From the NCBI GenBank assembly GCA_025602905.1, contig JAHLKI010000030.1, positions 1 through 64,000 of the forward strand: DNA of 64,000 nt. The letters run 5' to 3'. Position 1 is the stretch's first letter; every line of letters begins with the position of its first letter. The notes beneath the pieces were generated by a model. The model did no database searches, was not told where the DNA came from, and worked only from the letters and a program-made list of their open reading frames with translations. The position numbers were made by a program, and so were the translations under genes. Shown here one piece after another: positions 11,792 through 23,350 of the stretch. This DNA comes from Phlyctochytrium arcticum. Lineage: Eukaryota; Chytridiomycota; Chytridiomycetes; Chytridiales; Chytridiaceae.

Positions 11792-14020
11792 CTACTTAGA
11801 CTCCCACTTCTCAACCCCCTCAAAATCCGCTCCATTCGACTGATACGTCACCCCCTGTAAAGGGACAAACGTCTCTTTAATCGTGCGCGGAGAAACCCAT
11901 CGCAACAAATTCAATCCACTCCCCGCTTTATCATTCGTTCCACTCGCCCGACCCCCACCAAAGGGTTGTTGGCCGACGACGGCACCGGTCGATTTATCGT
12001 TAATGTAGAAATTACCCGCTGCGTTGCGGAGAATGTTTGAGCCCGTGACGATGGCGGAGCGGTCGCGCGCGAAGAGGGCTCCGGTTAGGGCGTAGGGAGT
12101 TGTTTGGTCTGCTAATTTCAACTATATGTAAAATGAGATGAGTGGGTGTGGAAACAGGTGACAGGGATAAAAGCTTACCGTTTCGGTATACTTCTCCGCA
12201 TCATATTTAAACACCGTGACAACCGGTCCAAACAACTCCGTCGTCATGGTCGGCGCGCGCGGATCGCTCGTCACAATCACAGTGGGTTGAATCTCGTACC
12301 CCGTTTTATCAGAGTACGTTCCGCCCACCAAAATTTTGGAGGAGGTGTCTTTGCCGGATTTAATGTCGGAGAGGAAGGAGGTGATTTTGGTGTAAGAGTG
12401 GGCGTTGATGACGGAGGATGTAAAGTTTGTGAAATCTGGGATAGAGTTTGAGAAGGGTGACAAGGAGGAAGAGGGGTTTTTTTTGGGGGGTTATTACCAT
12501 CGACGGGTCCTTGTTTCAGACTTCTGGTTTCGTTCACCAGAATCTGGATGTATTCGTCGTAGAGGTTGTCGGGTACATACACTCTGTCCTCAAGCATCAG
12601 AAACAGTCCACCCAACCAAAAAGATGCAAAAACATACCGAGACGTAGCACTACATTTCTGTCCATTATACTCAAACGCGCCGCGGACAGTCTGGAGTGCG
12701 GCAGTCTTGACATCCGCCGATTTATGAATGAAGTGCATGTTTTTACCGCCCGTTTCGCCCACTACCAAAAACAGTCAGAAAAAGGTTATTCAGTAAGAAG
12801 GGGGTAGCGTTTTACCGATTCGGGGATAAGATTTGTACGTGTCAATGTTGTTGGAAATGGTTTTCCAGAGGTGTTTGAAGACAGAGGTGGAGCCTGTAAA
12901 GTGCAGACCGGCGAATTCGGGGTGGGTGAATGTTTCCTGGATGCGGATATATGAGTTTGTTGTGGTGGTGTTTCAAAGCGTATAGTGGGGGAAGTTTCTC
13001 ACCTTGGTAATCAACTCGGCGTCGCCGGGCAAAAATTGGATGACACCATCGGGTAACCCCGCTTCCCGCAAAATCTCAAACACGAGGTAGTTACTGTACA
13101 TGGCCATCGGTGACGGTTTCCACAAGACGACATTTCCCATCAGTGCCGGCGCAGAAACCAAATTGCCCCCAATAGCCGTAAAATTGAACGGCGAGTACGC
13201 AACCACAAATCCTTCCAGGGCGCGATACTCCATCCGGTTCCACGTCGTATCCGAGTTTTTGATCGGTTGCTGGGCATAAATCTCGGCGGCAAAATGGCAA
13301 TTGAACCGCCAGAAATCGCATAATTCGGCTGCGGCATCGATTTCGGCCTGCCAGGCGTTTTTGGATTGACCGAGCATGGTGGCTGCCATCACTTTATACC
13401 GATACTTGCCGGCCAGTAGATCGGCGGCTTTGAGGAAGATGGCGGCGCGGTCGTTAAAGGGCATGGATTCCCATTCGGGTTTGGCCTTGAGGGCCCCCTC
13501 AATGGCTTTTTGGATAGAGGCTGGGTCGGCTTCAGTGTAGGATGCCAATTTTGTGGCATGTTCAAAGGGGAGTGCTTGGGTGGATGTTTTGGAGGATGTA
13601 GATGAGATGGTTTGACCGTTGATGACGGGAGGGACTTTGAAGGGTCCATTCGCCTTCAACTCGGCCCGCATCTCGGCCAAAGCCTCTTGCAGTTTTTTGC
13701 GATGAATGCTTCCTGGTGCATAATCCCGCTATAATAATGTCAACCCAAATGTCCGCATTTGTTTATGTTCTGCGATTTTCAACCATACCATTTCCTCATT
13801 GCGAACCTCGGGAAGCTAAAAAAAAACACAACGAGGTGATTGATTAGGTCGTTGCTCTACCCTGGAAAGAATGCATTCATACCTTGAAAGTTCCCAGCTG
13901 AGCCGTAGCGAGTCCCCTCACGATGCCAGTGACAGCCGGGCGAGCTACGATCCGGCCACCCAATCGCTGTCCAGCCAGCCGCGGCGCGCACTTTAACAGA
14001 GAGTTGCTCAACAGACGCAT
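11792..14020 (-). CDS. PUT2: delta-1-pyrroline-5-carboxylate dehydrogenase, mitochondrial
   Basis: Eight exons, 14020-13883, 13815-13789, 13728-13003, 12936-12816, 12761-12638, 12583-12498, 12435-12179, 12121-11792, stay in phase and give 602 residues, slightly longer than yeast Put2. The first 40 residues are rich in Arg, Leu, Ala and Ser with no acids, fitting a mitochondrial presequence. The aldehyde dehydrogenase core shows HFTGSTSVF, VGETGGKN (general-base Glu near 340) and GQKCS (catalytic Cys near 374), then TELFGPVVTVF and the C-terminal FGGGRASGTNDKAG loop. The enzyme oxidises glutamate semialdehyde/P5C to glutamate with NAD+ in proline breakdown. Catalytic residues are intact. Confidence 0.96.
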
Positions 14021-14553
14021 ATTCTTTTCTTCTTTCTCAAGATATGGTATTGGGAGGGTTGAGGTGAACCGTAAGAGCCTTTTATACTTGGGGCCCCTAC
14101 ATGTAAAGGGTTTGGGGATGTTTCCCGGCGTGGCACAGTTTGGGAAACGTAATTTCCCGGAGAGGTCCGCTCACCTGGGCAAAAAGCTATCCTTGGGATG
14201 TTTCATGTCTCTATCTAGAAAAGTGTATTCTGAACGGTGCATATGAGTTTTGGAGGGTGGGCCGGAAGGTGGGCATGAAAAGCATGCGTTTAATCCTGTA
14301 GAGCGACCACTAAATGACAAGGGGAGAAAGCTGAGACGGGATCTAATGCCTGTTGGTTGATTTACCAATAGCGAATGCCCTTGATATGCAGTATCATCTA
14401 TCTGGAGCGTGCATCCCTCGTCGACGGTTGAACACCAATCAGATCTTTACCCCTAGAGAACGCAGCTTTGAATGTTCCATGAACTGTAAAGCAAAAATTG
14501 TGATAGATCGTAATTGTCGTATGTACATTTGAGAGTGGAAAGTTTGAAAGGGA
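14021..14553. other. spacer and promoter of the P5C dehydrogenase gene
   Basis: About 530 bp between the start of the P5C dehydrogenase gene and the stop of the BRAWNIN-like gene, both minus strand. No frame here carries a recognisable motif. It should include the promoter of the former and the 3' UTR of the latter. Confidence 0.5.
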
Positions 14554-14893
14554 TCATGACTTTGAAGGTTTATCCTGCGATGGCGGTGATGATGACAATG
14601 TGGATGTAGCAGCATCACTTGACGAAACTGGTGGTCGGGCGTTCTTGGGTATATATGGTTCAGCCAATATATCAGGGATACTCTACATAAGACTTTAGTC
14701 CACATTGTCAGAAATGAATCGAAGGGTGAGGAGAATAGTACCAGATCGGGTTTGAGGGCCATGTTGACTAATTCACTTCCTGGAGAGAATGGGTTAGGAT
14801 AACACACAGAGTGGCATTGAGATGGGAGGTACCTGCAAACATTCCGGCGAGGAGGGCTGTGAATGTCAGGAAGGTGTTTTGTCGGAATGCCAT
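14554..14893 (-). CDS. UQCC6: BRAWNIN/UQCC6-like mitochondrial micro-protein
   Basis: Three short exons, 14893-14833, 14779-14742 and 14682-14554, with phases 1 and 0 give a 75-residue protein that plain ORF calling misses. It begins MAFRQNTFLTFTALLAGMFA, a single membrane helix, followed by GSELVNMALKPDLSIPDI. Human BRAWNIN (C12orf73/UQCC6) has the same order: one helix, a short A-G-x-E-x-V turn, then R-P-D-L-T-I-P-E-I. BRAWNIN sits in the inner mitochondrial membrane and is needed for respiratory complex III assembly. The tail here is Ser/Pro-rich and unlike the human tail. The match is short, so homology is likely rather than proven; the function is carried over from the animal protein. 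Confidence 0.7.
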
Positions 14894-15129
14894 GGTCCCG
14901 TAATTGGTGGTGAAGTAAGTAAAGATCTACTTTCCTAATATAAGCGTTGTCAAAATCCTGGAAAACTTGACAAAAAGTGCATGAAATTCCTTGAATGTCA
15001 TCTGGTCATGTGACCTTTCATATATGACGCGTCGTTCAATTGGGAAAAGTTCGGGAAAACGCACCAAATACAAAGATCATTTCTTGGCAATCACAGAAGA
15101 CAAAAACAGCTTCAAAAACTTTAATCGCC

Positions 15130-16244
15130 ATGGACCACTTTCCAGGAAACTGGGGCAACCCCCGCAGCGACGTTGTTGCTCAACACCATTTTGGTCCAAG
15201 TGCTGCCGCTACGGGTAACGGCCCTTATGCTCACCACGCTATGGAACCCACCAGCCGTACACAGTCAGTAGAAGTGCACTTTTGATGTGTGAGCAGAATC
15301 CTTACTTTATTTGAATCTTTAGGCAGCCAGTTGTAACTGGGACATCAGTCCTTGCCATCAAGTACAAGGATGGAATCATGCTCGCCGCTGACACGTTAGG
15401 TTAAATGATGATTTCCTTGATGAGCATGAATCTGGCCAGCTAAATGTGCACACGAAACAGCTTCATATGGATCGCTCGCTCGGTTCCGAGATGCTGAGCG
15501 TCTTCTCAAGGTTGGAGACACCACCGTGGTGGGAGCCTCCGGCGACATATCTGACCTGCAACACATCTCACATATGCTTGAGAAAATCACGTAACGTTCC
15601 CAAATCTTGGTCAAAAAGAGTTTTCCCTTTTGGCTTATATTTCGTTTGCTTTCAGAATCAAAGAGTTTAACACAGAAGACGGTCATCAGTTGTATGCGCG
15701 CAACATTCACGAGTACATGGCGCGCGTCATGTACAGCAGGAGAAGCAACATGAACCCGCTCTGGAATTCTTTGATTGTTGCGGGATTGGATGGCCGGGAT
15801 GGTGGCCGGTAAGTATATTTCTCCTTAGTAGATAAAAGTTTCGAAGCGCATTCGTTAATGGATGATTTGCGCAGATTTTTGGGATTTGTAGATTTACAGG
15901 GAACGACATATGAAGCTTCCACGATTGCTACTGGATACGGTGCTTACATTGCTCAACCGCTACTGCGCAAGGCTGTCGAAGGAAAGGAAGATACCCTGAC
16001 TGAGGAAGAAGCTATCAAACTCATGGATGATTGTATGCGGGTACTCTTTTACCGTGATGCTCGATCACTAAACAAGGTATGTAAACGAATCGGACGTTGT
16101 CCTTGCGTTTCACCTCATTTTTGTGCCTGATAGATACAACGTGCAACAATAAATGCATCTGGTATCACGATTACTGAACCATACGAGCTGGAGACGGAGT
16201 GGGCTTTCGCTGAAAGCATTCGGGGCTACGGCGCAACAGACTAG
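15130..16244 (+). CDS. PRE4: proteasome 20S core subunit beta7 (PSMB4/Pre4)
   Basis: Six exons, 15130-15263, 15323-15399, 15461-15590, 15656-15808, 15875-16076, 16134-16244, give 268 residues, as in yeast Pre4 (266). The leader begins MDHFPGNWGNPRSD, the typical PSMB4 opening. The processed part starts near TGTSVLAIKYKDGIMLAAD and is followed by ASYGSLARFRDAERL, GDISDLQHI, and near the end ASTIATGYGAYIAQPLLR. Beta7 lacks the active-site Thr arrangement of beta1, 2 and 5 and acts as a structural subunit; its C-terminal tail inserts into the neighbouring half-ring. No defect seen. Confidence 0.95.
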
Positions 16245-16468
16245 ATATTTTAACTTTGTTGTCCTTAAAATACTGTATTTTTACCAACCGTCCCTCGAGC
16301 CAACACATTGTTTGCAAAGGTGCTGTTCAAAAATCTAAAAATTCAAAAAAAGTTCGAGAATCGGACGTGTGTGCAAACAAACGCGTGAAACAAACAAGGC
16401 TGGCCGCTGATCTTGAACTTTTGTGAAGCGACGATTTTGACATTTCAGTTCTGCTTCGGACAGAGGAA

Positions 16469-19400
16469 ATGTCGACGATATCTGCTACACCTGGCATAAA
16501 TACCCAAACCCGCAATCCGACGACGCCGACACATACCTCCAAGACCCGAAGCAGCAGCGTTTCTAGAATACCAATACGACCGGCGTCCCCAACACCCTCC
16601 CTCCCCAAAACACCCACTCCCGCTTCACCAACACGCCTGACGACAGAACTGGTAGATCCCAATGTCGTAGCAGCGCTTTTTCCGCATCGAGCCCACCGCC
16701 GGACGCTTTCATCACCGGGAGACCATGTCCAGAAGCCGGGGGTGATTCCTCCAGTCACAAAATCCACAGAGAGGCCAAGGCCAGGTCGCCTGACCACTAC
16801 GGCATCTTCTACTTTGAGCGTGAGAGCAAATTCTGCTTTGAGTGTGAAAACCAGATCCCCTGGTGTCATTAGTCCCGTCAAGAAATCTGCGAGTCCGGTC
16901 AGCAAAGTCGCCCTTCCGAAAAACAGTCGAATCACGCCAGGAATGTATCATCAAACTTTTAACTCTAAAGAATACAATGTTTCTAAGACCTTCTCCTGTT
17001 TTCGTTTTTAGGAGTCACAAGAGAACAACCATTGAAATCACCATCATCTATCTCATCCCAATCACGCGTTGAGGCGCTCCGTCCTCCAAGCTCCGGCTCA
17101 AATTCAGTCGCCCAAGACGATTTGGCTGCCAAGCAGTGGTAAGTCAATTCGTCAGATATGTGGCCAAGTCTGTCTATTTTTCTAAATCGCTCGTAAAGGT
17201 CAGATCGTGAGCATGCATTTGCAGCAGAGGTCCAAAGCTATGAGTTGCATTTCGCAGAACTTGAGCGGCAGTCTGCGCTCGAACGGCAAACCAAAGCTGA
17301 AGAGGTGTGTAAACAGAAATTTAGCTGAAGAAGGCCTTGTATTGACATTATTCCAGATTGACAGACTTCAGCACTTGCTGCAGAATGCAACAGATGAGCT
17401 GACAGACAGGCGAAACGCAGATGGTTCACATGAAACCGATGAAGCGTCCCCAGAAACATACCGGGTAAGTATTGGGATGCAGAAGAAATGACTTACACAT
17501 TGGGAGCTAAATCTGCTTTAGCTATCCACCCATATCCTCGCGTTACAACACTCACTTCAGGAAATGGAGGCTGTAGCTGCGCGGAATCAGGCAGGGCTTT
17601 CCTGGCTTTATGAGAAGAACCAGCAGCAACAGGTATGCATCCAGCATCTTATCTAAATGAGCCAATTCTGATCCCTTTTCAGAACCAAAACGAAAGTTTC
17701 CACGATTATGAGCTGCAAATCTGTGAAAAGGCATTGACGCGAATGTTGGTGTGTATCCGTGACCTTTTCAGGAATGTATAGTCCCTATTGACAAAAATTC
17801 ATCTCCAGGAATCCGAATCACGAAACAAGGAAGTCATTTCTCAACTCACCAAAGACTTGGCGCATGCACGCTCGGAGGATCCGCAAGGCAATAATCTCGC
17901 AAAAATCCAGATGCTCGCAGCACAATTGGCGGAAGCAGACATTTTGGCTCAAGAGCTTCATAAAAAAGTCGCAGAACTAGAGGCATTGCGGGAGACAGAC
18001 CGCCACAATGTGGATTCTCGGTCAACCATAGAAGCCAAAGAAGGTCAAAAGCGGGATGAAGAAGCCAGTCGCAAGATTTCCGAGTTGGAGTCTGCCCTTG
18101 CTCGCTACCAGGAAGAAATCAAAGATTTGTGCTCATTTGATAATGACCAAACTGTCATGGATGAGTATGACGCGGAACATTCCGATACTCCCCTCCATCT
18201 GCTGAAAACGTTTTTTTCTCGTGTACGACACCGTGCAGTTGAGCTGGAAAACGAGAATACCGCATCTCGCGAAAATGAAACTAGAGTGCGACAGGAAGCT
18301 GCTGCCTTGCGAACTCAGGTAGAGCAGTACGCTCGTGATCTCGAACTTGTGCAGGACCAGCTGGTCAAAACCGATACTCGCAATTTGCAATTACAAATTG
18401 ACTTGGACGGCTTACAACAGCAAAACACTGCCTTGGAACAGCTGGCCAAGGACACCCGTGAAAGTCTGGTTCAAAGTGAGGATAAACTGAGAACTACCAT
18501 CGAAGAGCTCACTTCGCCAGATGCTGCATCCGAAGCTGCCAAAGCAGAGCTTCTGCAGAAAATTGAAGATCTTGAAGATCAGCTGATGCAGGAAAGCAAA
18601 TGGAGGACAGAAATCGGAGATTCAGAAAAAGTTGTCGCCCACGAAAAGGATTTGGAAATTCAAGAACTACAAAATACACTGATCAGCCATGAGTCCAAGG
18701 TGAAGAACAGTAAGGCCATCGCAGAGGAACAAGCTCTTCTGTTGAGTCAGCGAGAAGCCCAGATTGCCGAGCTGCACAACAAGTTGGAGTCAGTCCAGGA
18801 ACAATTTACTCATTCTGAAATGTCGGCTGCACAGAATCACCAAGCCCAGATTGCCGAGCTGCAAAGCAAGTTGGAGTCAGTTCAACAACAATTTAACCAT
18901 TCTGAAATGTCGGCAGCACAACATCACCAAGCCTTTCTCCAACAGGAGTCTGCTGTTTTGGCACTACGAGATCAGGTTGGATTGATGCAAACTCAAATAC
19001 AAGAGTATGAGAGCCGGATAAATCAAGACCAGTCTAATGTCGAGCACAAGACAACCATCATCAGCAAGCTGGAGAACAAGCTGCAAATCACACTGCAAGA
19101 ATTGGAGCAAATCAAAATCAGTGCGCAATCGCAAAATGATATGTTGCGTGTGGAATGCGACAAGTCGGCTGAGTATGAACGTCAATTAGTATCGCTTCAG
19201 AACGAAATTGCCGAGCTTCAAGTCGCCCTTACCACGCACCAGCAAACTGACAAAGAAAGCACCGAGCAGATCATTAGCTTACAGGCTGAACTAGAGGAAG
19301 CCCGGCGACAGGCAAACGAACTGAAAACTGGCGAGAGTTTGATTACGGAACAGTCCGCCCACATTGCATCTCAGAAAAGGACTATTGAAGAACTCAGCGG

Positions 19401-21729
19401 CCGCATACGGAATCACGAAGCTGATCTTACAAAGTTACGCAATCAGCTGGCTGCCAAGGACCAGGACCATAAGTCTATTCTAGCCACGACAGCAGAAATT
19501 GAAAAGCAGCTTCTGTCTGAGTCTGGGACAGCCGAGCAGTTAACTTTTGAAATTCAGTCGCTAACAACAAAAGTACAAGCACTAGAATTGGAATTATCAC
19601 TTAGAGACGCAGAGCTGTCTCGACTGCAAGCTGAGTCAACTCAAAACCTGGGAAGACTGCAAGAAATTGCCGATCTAGACCGTCGAATCGAGACTTTGAC
19701 GGCAGCGCACGAGAAAAGCGTAGCAGCGGTTGAAGCCGAATTGAAAAAAAGTACGGCTCTGGCAGAAACGCTTGAATCTGAGCGCGGTGAGAATGCCGCC
19801 TTGATTCAGAATCTCCAAAAAGCCACCATCACGCTCCAAACCTCTGAGGGAAAGTTGAAGAGAGCCCTTGAAGCGGTTGCCGAAAAGAATCAGGAAATCG
19901 CATGCTTAAGCTCTGAAATTCAAAGTCTTCGGGTGGAGTTTAGCATGCAAGTCTCCTCGCAAGCCAGTCAGAAGGAGCGAGCGGCAGCCGATCGCCTCAT
20001 TCTGGAAGATAGAGAGAGTACGATTGAGGTCCTGACAACAGAGCTCGAATCCACTCGCGCCCTACTCACGACTGGAAGCGCGGTCTCTGTTGAACAAAGC
20101 GAGCAACTCCAGCAGGCCGTACTAGAGATTAACAATCGTAATGAGACGATTAAAAAGTTGACACATACCGTTGATGAGTTGAGGAAGGCCGTTGCAAATT
20201 TGGAAGCGAACCGCGATAAGTTTCGGGAGAAGGAGGCAAATATACAACGGGAAAGCAAGCAAATGATTTCGAGTAAGGATGCCGAAGTAGCTTTATTAAA
20301 CTCCCGGCTGGAAATGGCACAATCTGTGATGAAGGAGCGGGCCAAGGAACTGACTGTTCATGCCAAATATCTTGAAGAAAAAGACCAACGCATCCAACGA
20401 CTCGAAACTGACATCAAGAACTTGAAAGACAGTTTGCGAAATACCGCAGCCCAATCTTCGAAAGAATCTTCCAGTATTGAGGATGCGTTGCGTGCTGAAG
20501 TCGAACGTTCAAAAAAGACCATCAGTTCCTTGGAGCGGCAGAAGATGGCAGAGGCAGAGCAAGTCATGATACTCAACGCTAGCGACAAAATGAAAGACAA
20601 CCAGATAGCCCGGTTACGTGCTCAAGAAGAGGAACATCGTAGTGTAATGGCGTTAAAGGAAAAGGAGTATCGTCAAACGTTGGTCTCCAAAGATCAAGAG
20701 CTGGCCAAACACGGCGCCGTGGCGGCCGATGTGGATCAAGAAATTTACCGCCGAGATGCCACAATTGAAAGCCTCACTGGCAACCTGGAAGCTATGCGTG
20801 CCGCGCTAGCTGCCCGCGACGAAACTTTAGCAACGTTGGGCTCCCGGCAAATCGGCGATGATGCTTCTGCTGCGGTCTTGGCGGCCACTCTACACGAGGA
20901 ACTTGATAAATTCCGTGCAGAGCTGGTCGAGGCCCAATCTACCATGGATCGATTGCGCAGCGAACGTAACCATTACCGTTCCGGCCTGGCTCAAGAATTA
21001 CAGGCCAGGGAAGATATGGAGCGGGAGCGGCTACGCTGGAGCCAGGAGCGTGAGGTCTTGGCTCAAGAGGGTGTGGCATTGCGGGAGAAGCTCAAACGAA
21101 TGACAGAGAGTGATCAAGGACATAACACGCCATCGAAACAGGCGAAATCGTCTGTGACTGAACCTGAATCGCCACACTCCCCTCATTCAATACCGTTGGG
21201 CGATGTGTCTGTTTCTTCCGCGCATACGATTGACTCATCACGCATAGACGTCTTGGCTCGGGAAAACCAAGGGCTTCATGCCTTGGTCGCGTCACTCAAG
21301 GCCGACAAAGCACATCTGGAACACGATTTGAAGGTTAGCATCATCGAAAAAGAACATCTTCGTCGGTACGGGATCCCCACCCATGCCGACGGTACCAAGG
21401 CAATTACCGTAGGCAGCGGGGACAGTGTTGTGGGTTTTGGGTTCGGGGATGGCTTTGATGACGACGAAGATGCGTACATGGAAGCGAGACGCTCGGTACG
21501 CGTGAATGCTATGGGCCGCGAAGCTGGGATTGATGGTGAGGAGGAGGATGAGGACGCGCATGGTGAAGAGGACGACCGTCCTCCTCCCCCACTGACCATC
21601 AAAAGTCTTGTGGATGGGTCTTCTTACTCGCTGCGCAGTGAAGGAAGTGGATACACAGAAGAGGAGGATGACTGTTACGCCAACATCCGTTCGTCTTCCT
21701 CCAAAGCAGCGTCCCACACTGGAGACTGA
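16469..21729 (+). CDS. very long coiled-coil protein, spindle or structural type
   Basis: Seven exons, 16469-16944, about 17022-17138, 17199-17304, 17357-17464, 17522-17632, 17683-17748, 17809-21729, give about 1,634 residues. The first 200 residues are rich in Ser, Pro, Thr and Arg with SRIP and TPxP motifs, like microtubule-associated tails. The rest is almost unbroken coiled coil (Glu/Gln/Leu/Ala heptads), ending in an acidic region and DDRPPPPLTIKSL. I see no motor, kinase or GRIP domain, so I cannot name it. A centrosome, spindle or Golgi tether role is only a guess. The first intron is uncertain: the strong TAG acceptor at 17009-17011 gives a wrong frame, whereas an AAG acceptor at 17019-17021 keeps phase. 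A different last splice is also possible (see findings). Confidence 0.8.
18757..18930 (+). repeat. in-frame tandem repeat, 2 x 87 bp (2 x 29 residues)
   Basis: Inside the coiled-coil gene two adjacent 87-bp units start with the same AQIAEL block and end at SEMSAAQ followed by two His/Asn/Gln residues and HQ. They differ at only a few codons, so the duplication is fairly recent. The period is not a multiple of seven (29 = 4 x 7 + 1), so it adds a one-residue stutter to the heptad register. Confidence 0.9.
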
Positions 21730-21977
21730 TATTCAGTCGCAGGAGGTTTATGACAATGCGGCAGCGTACAATATACCCTGGGGTGGAGGGTGGGATGCCT
21801 TGTAGATAGTCATTGGTACGACATTTTTTTCTCACGTATGCGCGCATACTAAATATATTGTCTCTTTTCCATCTCTTTTCGCCTTATTTTTCACTGTCTC
21901 TGTCCGTCGCCCAATCTATCAAAACCTTCGGTCGCAACATTATGTCCCGCCACTAACTATGCCTTGCACGAACGACC

Positions 21978-22799
21978 ATGCAGATGGAACGAAACGCGTT
22001 GGAAGTTACTCATCACGAATTGCAGCGTGCCCGGAGCGTTGAAAGTATAACGAAAACAACTGGACACGATGCATCATCTTTGCTGGACAAACAACCTCAG
22101 GAGGAATCAAGGACTTTAACCGCCGCATCGCACCACCAAGAGAAACACTTACCACAACTGCCTAAAGCAACACATCAGGCATTAGCGGACTCGCGCGCCG
22201 GACAGTCATCGCTCAAGGTGCTCTCACCCCCGTTGGGGTCTCCTAAACGAGGCGCCAGTACCACTAGTCTATGGAGCAGCGACGACACGTCGAGTGACAA
22301 CGGAAGCCCAGCCGAAGATGATCCCAATGACGTTCCATCCATCATCATCCCGCTGAGAACCCCGAAATCACCCTCGCGGGGACTGTCCCAATCACGCCGG
22401 TCGCCCTCTCGCGACACTTCATATAGTAGGCAGTCGCCGAGTAGGGATTCTGAAGAATGGATTCATCACCAAGAAGCACTCAAACTACGTCGTGCATCTC
22501 CTCGTCGCCCAAGCGTCCCAATTCCAGAGTTGCAAGGACAAGAGCCTCAGTTCCCACATTCACTCAATGCGCGCAATCACATCGAATATGCGCTTATTTA
22601 TCTGGACCAGGCACCTCTCGCGACTGCTCAATTCCCGGCAGTGCGACGCGCTTTGGAGATTTTGGAGCGCGCCCTGCAAGAGGTAGAAGGACAACAGCAA
22701 ATACCTTCCGATTCTGAGAATGGGGGAAAGCAAGGTGGGCAAGCTACTCCCGAAACCAGGAGCATCCCTGTCAATTCACTCCAATCTGTATTTACATAA
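21978..22799 (+). CDS. Ser/Pro-rich protein of unknown function
   Basis: An intronless frame of 273 residues begins MQMERNALEVTHHELQRARS. The middle is Ser/Pro/Arg-rich with repeated SRxSPSRD units (about residues 130-160), a likely target of proline-directed and SR-type kinases. The last 80 residues have a more ordered helical stretch with HIEYALIYLDQAPLATAQF and RRALEILERALQEVE, which resembles a small helical-repeat domain, but I cannot assign it. It lies 248 bp after the coiled-coil gene on the same strand. It could be a separate gene or, less likely, terminal exons of that gene if the intervening pyrimidine-rich DNA is an intron. Confidence 0.6.
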   Translation: MQMERNALEVTHHELQRARSVESITKTTGHDASSLLDKQPQEESRTLTAASHHQEKHLPQLPKATHQALADSRAGQSSLKVLSPPLGSPKRGASTTSLWSSDDTSSDNGSPAEDDPNDVPSIIIPLRTPKSPSRGLSQSRRSPSRDTSYSRQSPSRDSEEWIHHQEALKLRRASPRRPSVPIPELQGQEPQFPHSLNARNHIEYALIYLDQAPLATAQFPAVRRALEILERALQEVEGQQQIPSDSENGGKQGGQATPETRSIPVNSLQSVFT

Positions 22800-23013
22800 A
22801 AAAAAGATTTTCAGTTTGCATTATACTACGAATCCCCCACCTCGCGACGATCGTTTCCATTGTTGGCAAATGCGATCGTCGACATATCATGACACTTTGT
22901 GCGAGCCATAACTATAACGACTTTTAACTCCCAATTTCCGCTGGCGGAGAGAATCGGTGATGTTCAATATCATTAGCGATTTCCCCCACCTTCCATGTAC
23001 ATTTTAAAAATTC

Positions 23014-23350
23014 TCACAGGCTAGCGGCAAATGTCTTACTTGTGTATCTCGGGCAAAAAGTGTCTGTTACTATTAGAAGGGAATCGTTCAAACGACACCC
23101 GGGGGTGGTTTGAATGATTCCCTTCCTTGGACATCGATGATTTTTCTGCAGCTCCTCAAGCTCCAGCTCGTTTTCTAATCGTAGTGCAACCCTGTTCAGA
23201 AGCAATTTCGTTGGCATTGCTCGCTCCTCATCCTCCAGCTCCCGCTCCTCCTCCAGTCGATCAATCTCCTCAGTTCGACCACTGGCATGCAGCACTTTTG
23301 CTAACGCTGCATGAAGCTTGGGAAACATCGGGTTTATCGCGATGGCGGGG
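23014..23350 (-). pseudogene. frame-shifted C-terminal extension of the Crinkler-like gene
   Basis: Directly after the stop of the Crinkler-like frame at 23351, a different frame carries on with family sequence: DPAIAINPMFPKLHAALAKV then LHASGRTEEIDRLEEE. The same block occurs in the second Crinkler copy at 25798-26255, so it is a real part of the family. Reaching it from the upstream frame would need a frame change; I found no canonical intron that does this. The final third of this frame is encoded by the palindrome at 23077-23124 and is unlikely to be meaningful protein. Either the gene is decaying or an unusual splice joins the parts. Confidence 0.55.
23077..23124. repeat. 48-bp near-perfect palindrome after the Crinkler gene
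   Basis: The left half AAGGGAATCGTTCAAAC... and the right half are reverse complements at 21 of 24 positions with no spacer, so transcripts from either strand can form a long hairpin. It follows the conserved coding block of the Crinkler-like gene on the minus strand. A related hairpin occupies the matching place after the second copy at 25731-25779. Confidence 0.85.
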
